From: DAITBA01 sp036824005
Lineage (GTDB): Bacteria; Pseudomonadota; Gammaproteobacteria; Burkholderiales; Rhodocyclaceae
NCBI GenBank assembly: GCA_036824005.1
Contig: DAITBA010000030.1
Location: 1 to 32,654, forward strand
Reading direction: 5' to 3'
DNA: 32,654 bases
Of the stretch, positions 8,547 to 16,378 are shown in pieces. Numbering within the stretch: the first letter of the stretch is position 1; every line of letters begins with the position of its first letter. The notes under the pieces were generated by a model. That model did no database searches, was not told the origin of the DNA, and saw only the letters and a program-made list of their open reading frames with translations. The translations under genes and the position numbers were made by a program.

Positions 8547-9983
8547 ATGGTTTCGCCCGATTCAGCATCGATTGCCGCCGACGTGGCGGATCTGCGGCGC
8601 CTGTTCGATGCCCAGCGCAGCGCCGCCGCGCAGGCCCGCAATCCCGGTCACGACGTGCGCGCACGACAGCTGAGCGCGCTGGAGCGCCTGGTGCACGACA
8701 ATGTGGATGACATTGCCGCGGCCATCAGTGCCGACTTCGGCTGGCGTTCGGCGCACGAAACGCGGCTGCTGGAGATCTTTCCCAGTCTGGAAGCGATCCG
8801 GCATGCGCGCCGGCACCTGAAACGGTGGATGCGGCCGGAGCGCCGCCCGGTGTCGCTGTGGTTTCAGCCCGGGCGTGCCGAGGTCATCCCGCAGCCGCTC
8901 GGCGTCGTCGGTGTCATCGTTCCGTGGAACTATCCCGTCTACCTCGCCGTCGGGCCGCTGGTCGGCGCGCTGGCGGCAGGCAACCGGGCGATGGTCAAGA
9001 TGTCTGAACTTACACCGGCGACGGCGGCGCTGTTTGCCCGGTTGGTCGCCCAGTACTTCGCACCGGAGGAACTTACCGTGGTGACGGGGGAAGCGAGCGT
9101 GGCGCAGGCCTTCGCCCGGCTGCCCTTCGACCACCTGCTGTTCACCGGGTCGACCAAGGTCGGCCACAGCGTCATGGCGGCCGCCGCCGAGAATCTGACG
9201 CCGGTGACGCTCGAGCTTGGCGGCAAGTCGCCAGCCATCATCGGACCCGGTTGTCCGATCGCCGGCGCGGCCGAGCGCATCGTCGTCGGCAAGTGCATGA
9301 ACGCCGGCCAGACCTGCATCGCCCCGGACTACGTGCTGGTGCCTGCCGGGAAGGAACTGGAGTTCGTCGCCGCCGCGCGGGCCGTCGTCGCCCGCTGTTA
9401 CCCGGACATGGAGCACACCGCGGACTATTCGACGATCATCAATCCGCGGCACTTTGCGCGATTGATCGGCTGCTTGGACGATGCGCGGGCCAAGGGGGCG
9501 GAACTTGTCAGCCTGGCGCCCGCGCCGGCAGGCCCGGATGCCCAGGCGCGGCGCCTGCCGCCGACGGTCGTGCTCAAGGTCAGCGACACGATGTTAGTCA
9601 TGCAGGAGGAGATCTTCGGCCCGCTGCTGCCGGTCGTCCCGTATCGCGACCTGAGCGCCGCCATTGCCTATGTCAATGCGCGCTCCAAGCCGTTGGCGCT
9701 TTACTACTTCGACCACGATTCCGCCAACATCCGGAGAGTGCTGAGCGAAACCGTTTCCGGCGGTGTCACCGTCAACGATACGATCCTGCACATTGCCCAG
9801 GACGACCTTCCCTTCGGCGGCGTAGGGACGAGCGGCATGGGGCACTACCACGGTCGCGAGGGCTTCGACACCTTTACCAAGAGGAAGGCGGTGTTTCACC
9901 AGGCGCGCATCAATGGCATGGGGCTGTTCATGCCGCCCTATGGCCGGTTGTTCGACCGGTTGGTCCGCATCCTGTTGAGGTAG
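8547..9983 (+). CDS. Coniferyl-aldehyde-dehydrogenase-type aldehyde dehydrogenase
   Basis: A 478-residue NAD(P)-dependent aldehyde dehydrogenase that would oxidise an aldehyde to the carboxylic acid. Motifs in order: PWNYP (Asn128), FTGSTKVG (about 199-206), TLELGGKSP with general base Glu223, NAGQTC with catalytic Cys257, and EEIFGPLLP (about 353-361). The C-terminal hydrophobic stretch (GLFMPPYGRLFDRLVRILL) resembles class 3 fatty-aldehyde-type enzymes that touch membranes. A clear Shine-Dalgarno, gagga (8537-8541), supports the start. The next gene begins 2 nt after the stop. Given the lipid genes around it, a long-chain fatty aldehyde is a plausible substrate, although the closest family name is coniferyl aldehyde dehydrogenase. 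Confidence 0.93.
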   Translation: MVSPDSASIAADVADLRRLFDAQRSAAAQARNPGHDVRARQLSALERLVHDNVDDIAAAISADFGWRSAHETRLLEIFPSLEAIRHARRHLKRWMRPERRPVSLWFQPGRAEVIPQPLGVVGVIVPWNYPVYLAVGPLVGALAAGNRAMVKMSELTPATAALFARLVAQYFAPEELTVVTGEASVAQAFARLPFDHLLFTGSTKVGHSVMAAAAENLTPVTLELGGKSPAIIGPGCPIAGAAERIVVGKCMNAGQTCIAPDYVLVPAGKELEFVAAARAVVARCYPDMEHTADYSTIINPRHFARLIGCLDDARAKGAELVSLAPAPAGPDAQARRLPPTVVLKVSDTMLVMQEEIFGPLLPVVPYRDLSAAIAYVNARSKPLALYYFDHDSANIRRVLSETVSGGVTVNDTILHIAQDDLPFGGVGTSGMGHYHGREGFDTFTKRKAVFHQARINGMGLFMPPYGRLFDRLVRILLR

Positions 9984-9985
9984 CC

Positions 9986-10504
9986 GTGCTGACGCGGCGC
10001 CAGTTTCTCAAGGTGGGAGTTGTCGGCAGTGCGGGGCTTGCCGCGCTTGGCGCTCTATATTGGGCGCACGAGCGCAGCCAGGCGGATGTCGCCGCCTTCA
10101 AGCTGGATGTCACCGGGCGCGAGATCGTCGCGGCTCTGGCGCCCGCAATCCTTGCCGGGGCACTGCCCGAGGATGGGTATCGCGCGGCCGCCGTTGAACG
10201 CGTGGTCGATGGCGTCGAGCAAGCGGTCGCCGGCCTGAGTGCCTCGGCGCAGGGCGAGGTACGGCAGCTGTTCGCGTTGCTGGGTTTTGCGCCGACGCGG
10301 ATCCTGCTTGGCGGTGTGACCGTGCCATGGCGCGAGGCGAGGGCTGCCGACGCGGCCGCCTTCCTGGAGCGCTGGCGCTTCAGCCGGTTCGATCTGCTGC
10401 AGAGCGCATACGCCGCGCTGCACGATCTCGTGCTCGGTGCTTGGTACGGCGGCAGCGATGCCTGGGAGACGATCGGCTACCCGGGCCCGCCGGAAGTGCT
10501 GTGA
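9986..10504 (+). CDS. Tat-signal small protein, partner of the GMC oxidoreductase
   Basis: 172 residues from a GTG at 9986 with Shine-Dalgarno tgagg (9976-9980). The N-terminus is a textbook twin-arginine signal, TRRQFLKVG followed by a hydrophobic run (VVGSAGLAALGALYW). The rest is helical with no cofactor motif. Position and architecture match the small subunits that accompany GMC dehydrogenases, for example the gamma subunit of gluconate 2-dehydrogenase, which carries the Tat signal for the signal-less flavoprotein. The following GMC gene overlaps or abuts its stop and has no signal of its own. The assignment rests on signal plus neighbourhood, since the sequence shows no decisive motif. 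Confidence 0.8.
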   Translation: MLTRRQFLKVGVVGSAGLAALGALYWAHERSQADVAAFKLDVTGREIVAALAPAILAGALPEDGYRAAAVERVVDGVEQAVAGLSASAQGEVRQLFALLGFAPTRILLGGVTVPWREARAADAAAFLERWRFSRFDLLQSAYAALHDLVLGAWYGGSDAWETIGYPGPPEVL

Positions 10505-10512
10505 GGCCAGAC

Positions 10513-12123
10513 ATGATCCGCGATCCCATTCAACAGGGCCTTGCTTCCGGGTGGAGCGTCATCGACGCCTCGCAGCTTACTGCCACCCTGGACCTGGAGG
10601 CCGACGTCGTCATCGTCGGCACCGGCGCGGGCGGGGGCGTCACGGCGGACATCCTGACCAAGGCAGGGCTCTCCGTCGTCATGGTGGAGGAGGGGCCGCT
10701 GCGCAGTTCGCAGGACTTCAAAATGCGCGAGGCCGATGCCTACCCCCAGCTCTATCAGGAATCGGCGGCGCGCAAGACTCGGGACAAGGCGATCAACATC
10801 CTGCAAGGCCGGTGCGTCGGCGGTTCCACCACGGTGAACTGGACCAGCAGTTTCCGCACGCCGCCGTCGACGCTGGCGTTCTGGCAGCAGCACTGCGCGC
10901 TGCCGGAACTCGCGCCCGACAAGCTGGCGCCGTGGTTCGAGGCAATGGAGCGCCGGCTGCGCATCCAGCCGTGGCCGTTGCCGCCGAACGAGAACAACGA
11001 TCTGTTGCGCCGGGGCGCGGCTCGACTGGCGATTCCGGTGGCATCGATCCGGCGCAACGTGCGCGGCTGCTGGGACCTCGGCTACTGCGGCACGGGCTGC
11101 CCGACCAACGCCAAGCAGTCGATGCTCGTGAGCACGATTCCCTCGGCGCTGGAGCGGGGGGCGCGACTACTGACGCGGCTGCGCGCCGAGCGGCTGCTCT
11201 GGGAGGGCGAGCGCGTCGTTGCCCTCGACGGGCGTGCCATGCAGCCTGATGGCATCCATGCGGGAGAACTGCGCGTGCGTGTCCGGGCGCGGCACTTTGT
11301 CCTGGCCGGCGGCGCCATCGGCAGCCCGGCCCTGCTACTGCGCAGCCGCGCGCCGGATCCGCGAGACCTGACAGGCAGGCGCACCTTTCTTCATCCGACG
11401 GTGATCTGCGCTGCGCTGATGGAACAACCGGTCGGCGGCTATTCCGGCGCACCGCAATCCGTCTATTCCGATCATTTTCTCGATCAGACGCCGATCGACG
11501 GTCCGCTCGGCTTCAAGCTCGAGGCGCCGCCGCTACATCCGGTACTCTTCGCCACGACGTTGCACGGCTACGGCGAGCAGCACGCGCGGCTGATGCGCGA
11601 GTTCGCCCACGCCCATGCGCTGATCGCGCTGCTACGCGACGGCTTTCATCCGGAAAGCCCGGGCGGGCGCGTGCTGTTGCGCAGCGACGGCACTCCTGTG
11701 CTGGATTACCCCTTGAACGAATTCTTCTGGGAAGGCGCGCGGCGAGCACTGCTGACCATGGCGGAGATCCAATTCGCCGCAGGTGCGCGAATGGTCTATG
11801 TCGTGCACGAGCAGTGCGGCGGCTATGCCAGTTGGCGGGACGCGAAGAACGGCATCGAGCGCCTGCCGCTCAGGCCGCTGCTCACACGCGTGGTCAGCGC
11901 CCATGTCATGGGCGGGTGTGCCATGAGCGACGATCCGGCGCTGGGCGTGGTGGACAGCCGCGGTCGTCATCATCACCTGAGCAACGTTTCAATCGTCGAT
12001 GGTTCCGTGTTTCCCACCAGCATTGGCGCCAATCCTCAGTTGTCCATCTACGGCCTCAGCGCGCGCAATGCAAGTCTGCTGGCGCAGGATCTGACCGGGC
12101 GGGCGGCGCCGGTCATTGTCTGA
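10513..12123 (+). CDS. GMC-family FAD oxidoreductase (alcohol dehydrogenase type)
   Basis: 536 residues. The dinucleotide-binding motif DVVIVGTGAGGGVTADIL sits at about residues 32-49, with VVMVEEG closing the first beta-alpha-beta. A GGSTTVNWTSS segment (about 105-115) fits FAD contact. The C-terminal GMC domain has HVMGGCAMSDDP (about 463-474) and GSVFPTSIGANPQLSIYG. Three cysteines (Cys186, Cys192, Cys196) in GCWDLGYCGTGCPTNAKQS recall the Cys-rich segment of long-chain alcohol oxidases and FAD dehydrogenases. ATG 10513 is preceded by gtgagg (10501-10506); a GTG at 10501 is an alternative. It probably oxidises an alcohol to an aldehyde and passes electrons to a membrane acceptor. No cytochrome subunit is nearby. 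A periplasmic location would require co-export with the Tat partner. Confidence 0.92.
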   Translation: MIRDPIQQGLASGWSVIDASQLTATLDLEADVVIVGTGAGGGVTADILTKAGLSVVMVEEGPLRSSQDFKMREADAYPQLYQESAARKTRDKAINILQGRCVGGSTTVNWTSSFRTPPSTLAFWQQHCALPELAPDKLAPWFEAMERRLRIQPWPLPPNENNDLLRRGAARLAIPVASIRRNVRGCWDLGYCGTGCPTNAKQSMLVSTIPSALERGARLLTRLRAERLLWEGERVVALDGRAMQPDGIHAGELRVRVRARHFVLAGGAIGSPALLLRSRAPDPRDLTGRRTFLHPTVICAALMEQPVGGYSGAPQSVYSDHFLDQTPIDGPLGFKLEAPPLHPVLFATTLHGYGEQHARLMREFAHAHALIALLRDGFHPESPGGRVLLRSDGTPVLDYPLNEFFWEGARRALLTMAEIQFAAGARMVYVVHEQCGGYASWRDAKNGIERLPLRPLLTRVVSAHVMGGCAMSDDPALGVVDSRGRHHHLSNVSIVDGSVFPTSIGANPQLSIYGLSARNASLLAQDLTGRAAPVIV

Positions 12124-12125
12124 TC

Positions 12126-13028
12126 ATGCTGGCGCGGGCGTCGGCGGCGATACTCGGCGTCGAGCTGCTCATCTACCTCCTCCTGGGTCACGGTCTCGTT
12201 CGGGCGGGCGGTTGGAGCATCGGCTCGGCGGTGGCACTGGTGATCCTGATGGCGCTGGCGCTGCGCTGGGCCGTGGTCCTCGTCACCTTCCTGAGCGCAT
12301 GGTTCTGGCGCAAGCCGCGCATGCCCGAGGAGCAGATCGGGGCGTATGCCACCGCCAGGCTCGTCTGGCGCGAAGCTATGACGATGTTTTGGGTGTTCAA
12401 CGTCTTGCAGCCGCTGGAAGCCCGGCTGATGCCGGCCGACCGGCTCGATCACGGCACACGTACCGTCGTCCTGGTGCACGGCTACTGCTGCAATCGCGCT
12501 GCATGGTGGTGGCTGGCGCGCAGGCTGCGCGAGCGCGGCTGGAACGTCGCGACGGCGAATCTCGAGCCGGTGCTCGGAGATATCGAGGAACTCGCCGACC
12601 GGATCGCCCGGCGCGTCGAGCAAGTGTGCGCGCAGTGTGGCGTCGACCGCGTCGCGATCGTCACCCACAGCATGGGCGGGCTGGTGGCGCGAGCCTATGT
12701 GCGACGCGCAGGCGCGCGCAGGGTGGCGCAGCTCATTACCCTCGGTGCACCCCACGGCGGCACGAGGATTGCGACGCTGGGTTTAGGCCGCAATGCGCGC
12801 CAGATGGAGGTCGGAAATCCCTGGCTTCAGACCTTGGCGAGCACGGCATTGCCGGCGGCGCTACCCGCCACATGCATCTACAGCGTGCATGACAACTTCG
12901 TCGCGCCGCAGTCGAATCAGTCACTGGAGGGAGCGCGCAACGTGCCCGTCAAGGGCGTCGGGCACCTTGAGCTGTTGCGCGACGACGAGGTGGCCACCCT
13001 GGTGTTGGGCGCGCTGGACAAGAGCTGA
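12126..13028 (+). CDS. Membrane-anchored alpha/beta-hydrolase (lipase-like)
   Basis: A 300-residue lipase-like hydrolase. Two hydrophobic N-terminal segments (about residues 8-25 and 34-60) probably hold it in the inner membrane. The alpha/beta-hydrolase domain starts with VVLVHGYCCN (oxyanion region, about 114-123). The triad is readable: Ser182 in THSMGG, Asp256 in HDNFVAP and His280 in GHLELL. The ATG lies 2 nt after the GMC stop, so it ends a four-gene operon with the aldehyde dehydrogenase. A lipase or wax-ester hydrolase feeding alcohol to GMC and aldehyde dehydrogenase would fit, but the substrate is inference. Its 3' end faces bcp across an inverted repeat. Confidence 0.92.
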   Translation: MLARASAAILGVELLIYLLLGHGLVRAGGWSIGSAVALVILMALALRWAVVLVTFLSAWFWRKPRMPEEQIGAYATARLVWREAMTMFWVFNVLQPLEARLMPADRLDHGTRTVVLVHGYCCNRAAWWWLARRLRERGWNVATANLEPVLGDIEELADRIARRVEQVCAQCGVDRVAIVTHSMGGLVARAYVRRAGARRVAQLITLGAPHGGTRIATLGLGRNARQMEVGNPWLQTLASTALPAALPATCIYSVHDNFVAPQSNQSLEGARNVPVKGVGHLELLRDDEVATLVLGALDKS

Positions 13029-13042
13029 CCCAAGAAATCTAC

Positions 13043-13158
13043 TTCACCGCAGAGAACACAGAGGAAAACGAGCTGCTGAAAATTTCCTCGCTCTCACCCA
13101 TTGGGCGAGCGATCGATTCTCGATCCTCCTCTGCGTCCTCGGCGTCCTCCGTGGTGAA
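13043..13158. repeat. Long inverted repeat A (ttcaccgcagag family)
   Basis: The left arm ttcaccgcagagaacacag (13043-13061) is complementary to the right arm that ends gtcctccgtggtgaa (13144-13158). The right arm is longer (13127-13158) and itself repeats a gcgtcctc unit. The core holds a second stem (tcgctc / gagcga). The element fills the gap between the convergent hydrolase and bcp genes and may terminate both transcripts. Related elements are at 19444-19500 and 28035-28170. Confidence 0.8.
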
Positions 13159-13174
13159 TTGCGCCTTAACAGCC

Positions 13175-13639
13175 TTACAGGAACCGCAGCACCTGCTCTC
13201 CGTGGCCGGCGGTGTCCGGGTCATCGACGACGTGGGCGATCATGCCCTGCTCGTCGATGACGTAGGTGATACGCCGGTTCATTCCCAGCATGCCGCGGGC
13301 GATGGCGCCGACGATGCCCGAGCCGGCCGCCTCGTAGGCTTTCGCCACCTTCTGATCGGTATCCACCAGCAACGGGAAGTTGAGGCGATACTTCTCCGTG
13401 AAGCGTTGGTGCGATTCGCGGCTCTGGGCCGAGACGCCCAGTATCGCCGCCCCCTTCGCCGCGATCTCGGCGTTGTGGTCGCGCAGCGAGCACGCCTGCC
13501 TCGTGCAGCCCGGTGTGTCGTCCATGGGGTAAAAATAAAGCACGAGTTTTCGGCCGCGAAAGTCGGTGAGCCGTACCGGCGTGCCGTCCGCCGTGACGCC
13601 GCTGAACTCTGGCGCTGCCTGACCTGCTGCGAGGGACAT
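13175..13639 (-). CDS. bcp: Thiol peroxidase of the BCP/PrxQ family
   Basis: A 154-residue peroxiredoxin that reduces hydrogen peroxide and organic or lipid hydroperoxides with thioredoxin-type electron donors. The active site is MDDTPGCTRQACSLRD: peroxidatic Cys45 and, five residues on, resolving Cys50, the spacing of the BCP/PrxQ class. VLYFYP precedes it and LLVDTDQKVAKAY follows, both typical. The length is normal. It starts 15 nt after the end of the upstream acyl-CoA reductase gene on the same strand, so it is probably co-transcribed, perhaps guarding lipid against peroxidation (inference). The Shine-Dalgarno is weak. Confidence 0.95.
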   Translation of the reverse strand: MSLAAGQAAPEFSGVTADGTPVRLTDFRGRKLVLYFYPMDDTPGCTRQACSLRDHNAEIAAKGAAILGVSAQSRESHQRFTEKYRLNFPLLVDTDQKVAKAYEAAGSGIVGAIARGMLGMNRRITYVIDEQGMIAHVVDDPDTAGHGEQVLRFL

Positions 13640-13654
13640 CGTCTTCGCTGGACC

Positions 13655-15643
13655 CTAGAAGTGAATGCCGCGCAGCATCTGCTGGAAGGCGACCTGATCG
13701 GCCGTGGGCTGCGGCGGCTGACCTTCCTTGACGTGCTGTGCCGCCGCCGAGTCCGGGAACATGCGGAATGTCGTATTCATGACGATCTGCGCAACCTTCG
13801 GCGCCACAGCGTGGAGCACCTGTCCGAACACGCCCAGCCGCGTGGCGATGCGCACGGGCTTGTGCACGATGGCGTCGACCACGAGATCGGCGGCCTCCTC
13901 AGGCGAGAGCGTCGGCACCTGGTTGTAGAGCTTGGTCGGCGCGATCATGGGCGTTCGCACCAGCGGCATATTGATCGTGGTGAATTCGATGCCGCGATCG
14001 GCGAACTCGGATGCAGCACAGCGCGAGAAGGCGTCCAGGGCTGCCTTGGAGGCGACGTAGGCGGAAAAGCGCGGCGCGTTGGTGAGCACGCCGATGGAGG
14101 AGATGTTGATGATGTGGCCCCTGCGCCTTTCGATCATCTTCGGCAGCAGTCCCATCGTTACCCGCAGCGCGCCGAAATAGTTCAACTGCATGGTCCGCTC
14201 GAAATCGTGGAAGCGGTCGAAGGAGTTTTCGATGGCGCGCCGGATCGAACGCCCGGCGTTGTTCACGAGGAAATCCACGCCACCGTGGTCGGCAGTGAGT
14301 TTGGCCACGAATGCGTCGCACTGGGCATAGTCGGCGATGTCCACGGAGTACGTGACTAGCGGCAGGCCTGCATCCTTAAACTCCTTCTCCGCCTCGCGCA
14401 GCTTTTCCACGTCACGGCCGCAGATGACGGTGACGGCACCGGCCTCGGCGAGCTTGAATGCGGTCGACTTGCCGATGCCTGAGGAACCTCCTGTCACCAG
14501 CACTACCTTTCCCGCCACCTGGCCGCGCAGCGAACGATCGATGAACAGGTCGGGATCGAGATGGCGTTCCCAGTAGTCCCACAGGCGCCAGGCGTAGTCT
14601 TCCAGTGCCGGCACCTGGATGCCCGACCCTTTCAGCGCCTTTTGGGTTTCGCGGCAGTCAAAGCGGGTCGGATAGTTGACGAAGTTGAGGATGTCGTCGG
14701 GCAATCCGAGGTCCTGCATCAGCGCGTTGCGAATGCGCCGAACCGGCGTGAGGGCCATCAGGCTTTTGCGCACGCCCCTAGGAATGAATCCGACCAGGGC
14801 GGCATTGATGCGCATTGCCATGTCGGGCGCATGCGCTGCCCGGGCGAAGATGTTGAGCACGTCGCCGACGCGGAGGGGATTGGGGTCGGTGAGGTGGAAG
14901 CACTGGCCGTCGCGTCCCTTGAGGTGAGCGACATGGTCCATGGCATCGACCACGAAATTCACCGGCACGATGTTGATCCGTCCGCCTTCGATGCCGATGG
15001 TCGGCATCCATGGCGGCAGCATCTTGCGCAGCTTCTGGATCAGCTTGAAGAAGTAGTAGGGGCCGTCGATCTTGTCCATCTCGCCCGTGCGCGAATCGCC
15101 CACCACCATGGCCGGGCGATATACGCGCCACGGCGTCGCGCATTCGCTGCGCACGATCGCCTCGGAATCATGCTTGGTGCGGAAGTAGGGGTGGTCGAGG
15201 TTCTCCGCCTCCTCGAACATGTCTTCGCGGAATACTCCTTCGTACATGCCGGCGGCAGCGATGGAGCTGACATGGTGGAAGCACTTCGCTCCCAGCTCAT
15301 TGGCCAGTGAAACGGCGTTGCGCGTGCCATTGACGTTGGCCTCCTGCTGCTCCTCGGGGCCGGCCTTGAGATCGTAGACGGCGGCGAGATGAAAGAAATG
15401 GTCGATCTTGCCCTTGAGTTTGCGCAGATCGGCCTTCGCTACGCCGAGGTTCGGCTGCGTCAGATCGCCAACGATCGGAATGGCGCGGGTCTTGTCTGTG
15501 TTCCAGTACTCGAGCAGGTGATTGAGCTTGTCGAGGCTCTGCTTGCGGGTGAGAAAATGGACCGTTGCGCCATCGCGCTCCAGCAGTTTCTTGACCAGCC
15601 GCTTGCCGATGAACCCGGTGGCCCCGGTGATGAAGTAGTGCAT
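13655..15643 (-). CDS. Two-domain fatty acyl-CoA reductase (alcohol-forming)
   Basis: 662 residues from the ATG at 15643, which has a strong Shine-Dalgarno (gcgaggag on the minus strand); the open frame continues 16 codons upstream without support. The N-terminal extended-SDR/NAD-binding domain begins FITGATGFIGKRLVKKLL. Typical segments are FFHLAAVYDL, FHHVSSIAAAG and YFRTKHDSE (Tyr-x3-Lys). Near residue 375 a second, classical SDR domain starts, with VLVTGGSSGIGKSTA, LVNNAGRS and YVASKAALD. This tandem layout and length match the Marinobacter alcohol-forming reductase Maqu_2507 (about 660 residues), which takes fatty acyl-CoA through aldehyde to fatty alcohol with NADPH. Activity is inferred from that likeness. 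It pairs functionally with the WS/DGAT at 19527-21212. Confidence 0.9.
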   Translation of the reverse strand: MHYFITGATGFIGKRLVKKLLERDGATVHFLTRKQSLDKLNHLLEYWNTDKTRAIPIVGDLTQPNLGVAKADLRKLKGKIDHFFHLAAVYDLKAGPEEQQEANVNGTRNAVSLANELGAKCFHHVSSIAAAGMYEGVFREDMFEEAENLDHPYFRTKHDSEAIVRSECATPWRVYRPAMVVGDSRTGEMDKIDGPYYFFKLIQKLRKMLPPWMPTIGIEGGRINIVPVNFVVDAMDHVAHLKGRDGQCFHLTDPNPLRVGDVLNIFARAAHAPDMAMRINAALVGFIPRGVRKSLMALTPVRRIRNALMQDLGLPDDILNFVNYPTRFDCRETQKALKGSGIQVPALEDYAWRLWDYWERHLDPDLFIDRSLRGQVAGKVVLVTGGSSGIGKSTAFKLAEAGAVTVICGRDVEKLREAEKEFKDAGLPLVTYSVDIADYAQCDAFVAKLTADHGGVDFLVNNAGRSIRRAIENSFDRFHDFERTMQLNYFGALRVTMGLLPKMIERRRGHIINISSIGVLTNAPRFSAYVASKAALDAFSRCAASEFADRGIEFTTINMPLVRTPMIAPTKLYNQVPTLSPEEAADLVVDAIVHKPVRIATRLGVFGQVLHAVAPKVAQIVMNTTFRMFPDSAAAQHVKEGQPPQPTADQVAFQQMLRGIHF

Positions 15644-15915
15644 GTAGGTCTCCTCGCGTTGTTGTATGTGCTGAGCCGGTCCTGGCGGCACTGTTGGTTT
15701 CGGGATTTATGATACACGGGAAGAACTACCCGTTGGCCGGCTTGCAGTGCCCGCTTTCTAGAAGGCGGCGCCCAGGTTATTAGTGTGCCCTCTCTAATTT
15801 TTTTGCCTAGACTGTGTCTCGCATAGGAATCAAGTGTCAGCGCATCGGAAACTTCGGCGCGGTGCCGGAGCGGGGCTGGCAGGTGACCCGAGCAACATTT
15901 CGAAAGGAGTACCGC

Positions 15916-16338
15916 ATGGTCAAGAAGCTCAAGGCGATCGCCGGAAACGTAACGGAGAACCAACTGGCGGCGACGATCAAGGATTCGGCGCAGCAGATCT
16001 GGCTGGCCGGCTTGGGTGCCTTCGTCAAGGCGCAGGAAGAAGGCGGCAAGGTGTTCGACGCGCTGGTGAAGGAAGGTGAAGCCGTGCAAGCGAAGACGCG
16101 CAAGATCGCGGAAGACAAGGTGACCGAGTTTGCCGGCAAGGCTACCGGCACCTGGGATCGCTTGGAGCAGGTGTTCGAGGACCGTGTGGCGCGGGCGCTC
16201 CATAGCCTGGGCGTGCCCACGAAACAGGACATCCAGACGCTGACCAAGCGCGTCGCAGAACTGACCGAGGCGGTCGAACAACTGACCGCCGGTTCGCACG
16301 GCGCGGCGAAGCCGGTGCGCCGCCGCGTCGCCAAGTAG
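15916..16338 (+). CDS. Phasin-family granule-associated protein
   Basis: A 140-residue phasin of the PhaF/PhaI type. The ATG at 15916 follows Shine-Dalgarno aaaggag (15903-15909). The body is amphipathic helix: QIWLAGLGAFVKAQEEGGK is the recognisable signature (about residues 31-49), followed by a heptad-rich stretch (VFDALVKEGEAVQAKTRKIAE) and a C-terminal coiled coil (TLTKRVAELTEAVEQL). The protein ends in a short basic tail (KPVRRRVAK). Phasins coat polyhydroxyalkanoate granules. No PHA synthase is in the window, and the neighbours are wax-ester genes, so a coat for neutral-lipid inclusions is possible. The gene is divergent from the acyl-CoA reductase across 272 nt, where no clear consensus promoter was found. 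Confidence 0.9.
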   Translation: MVKKLKAIAGNVTENQLAATIKDSAQQIWLAGLGAFVKAQEEGGKVFDALVKEGEAVQAKTRKIAEDKVTEFAGKATGTWDRLEQVFEDRVARALHSLGVPTKQDIQTLTKRVAELTEAVEQLTAGSHGAAKPVRRRVAK

Positions 16339-16378
16339 CTACGCACGATACTCAGCAGGACGAGCCGAAAGCCGGTCA

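Noticed and set aside
13043..13158. CRISPR-like array
   Set aside because: There are only two arms in inverted orientation, with no regular repeat-spacer series and no cas genes.
13151..14359. A 402-residue plus-strand open frame across bcp and the acyl-CoA reductase
   Set aside because: It is antisense to two well-identified genes and has no family signature.
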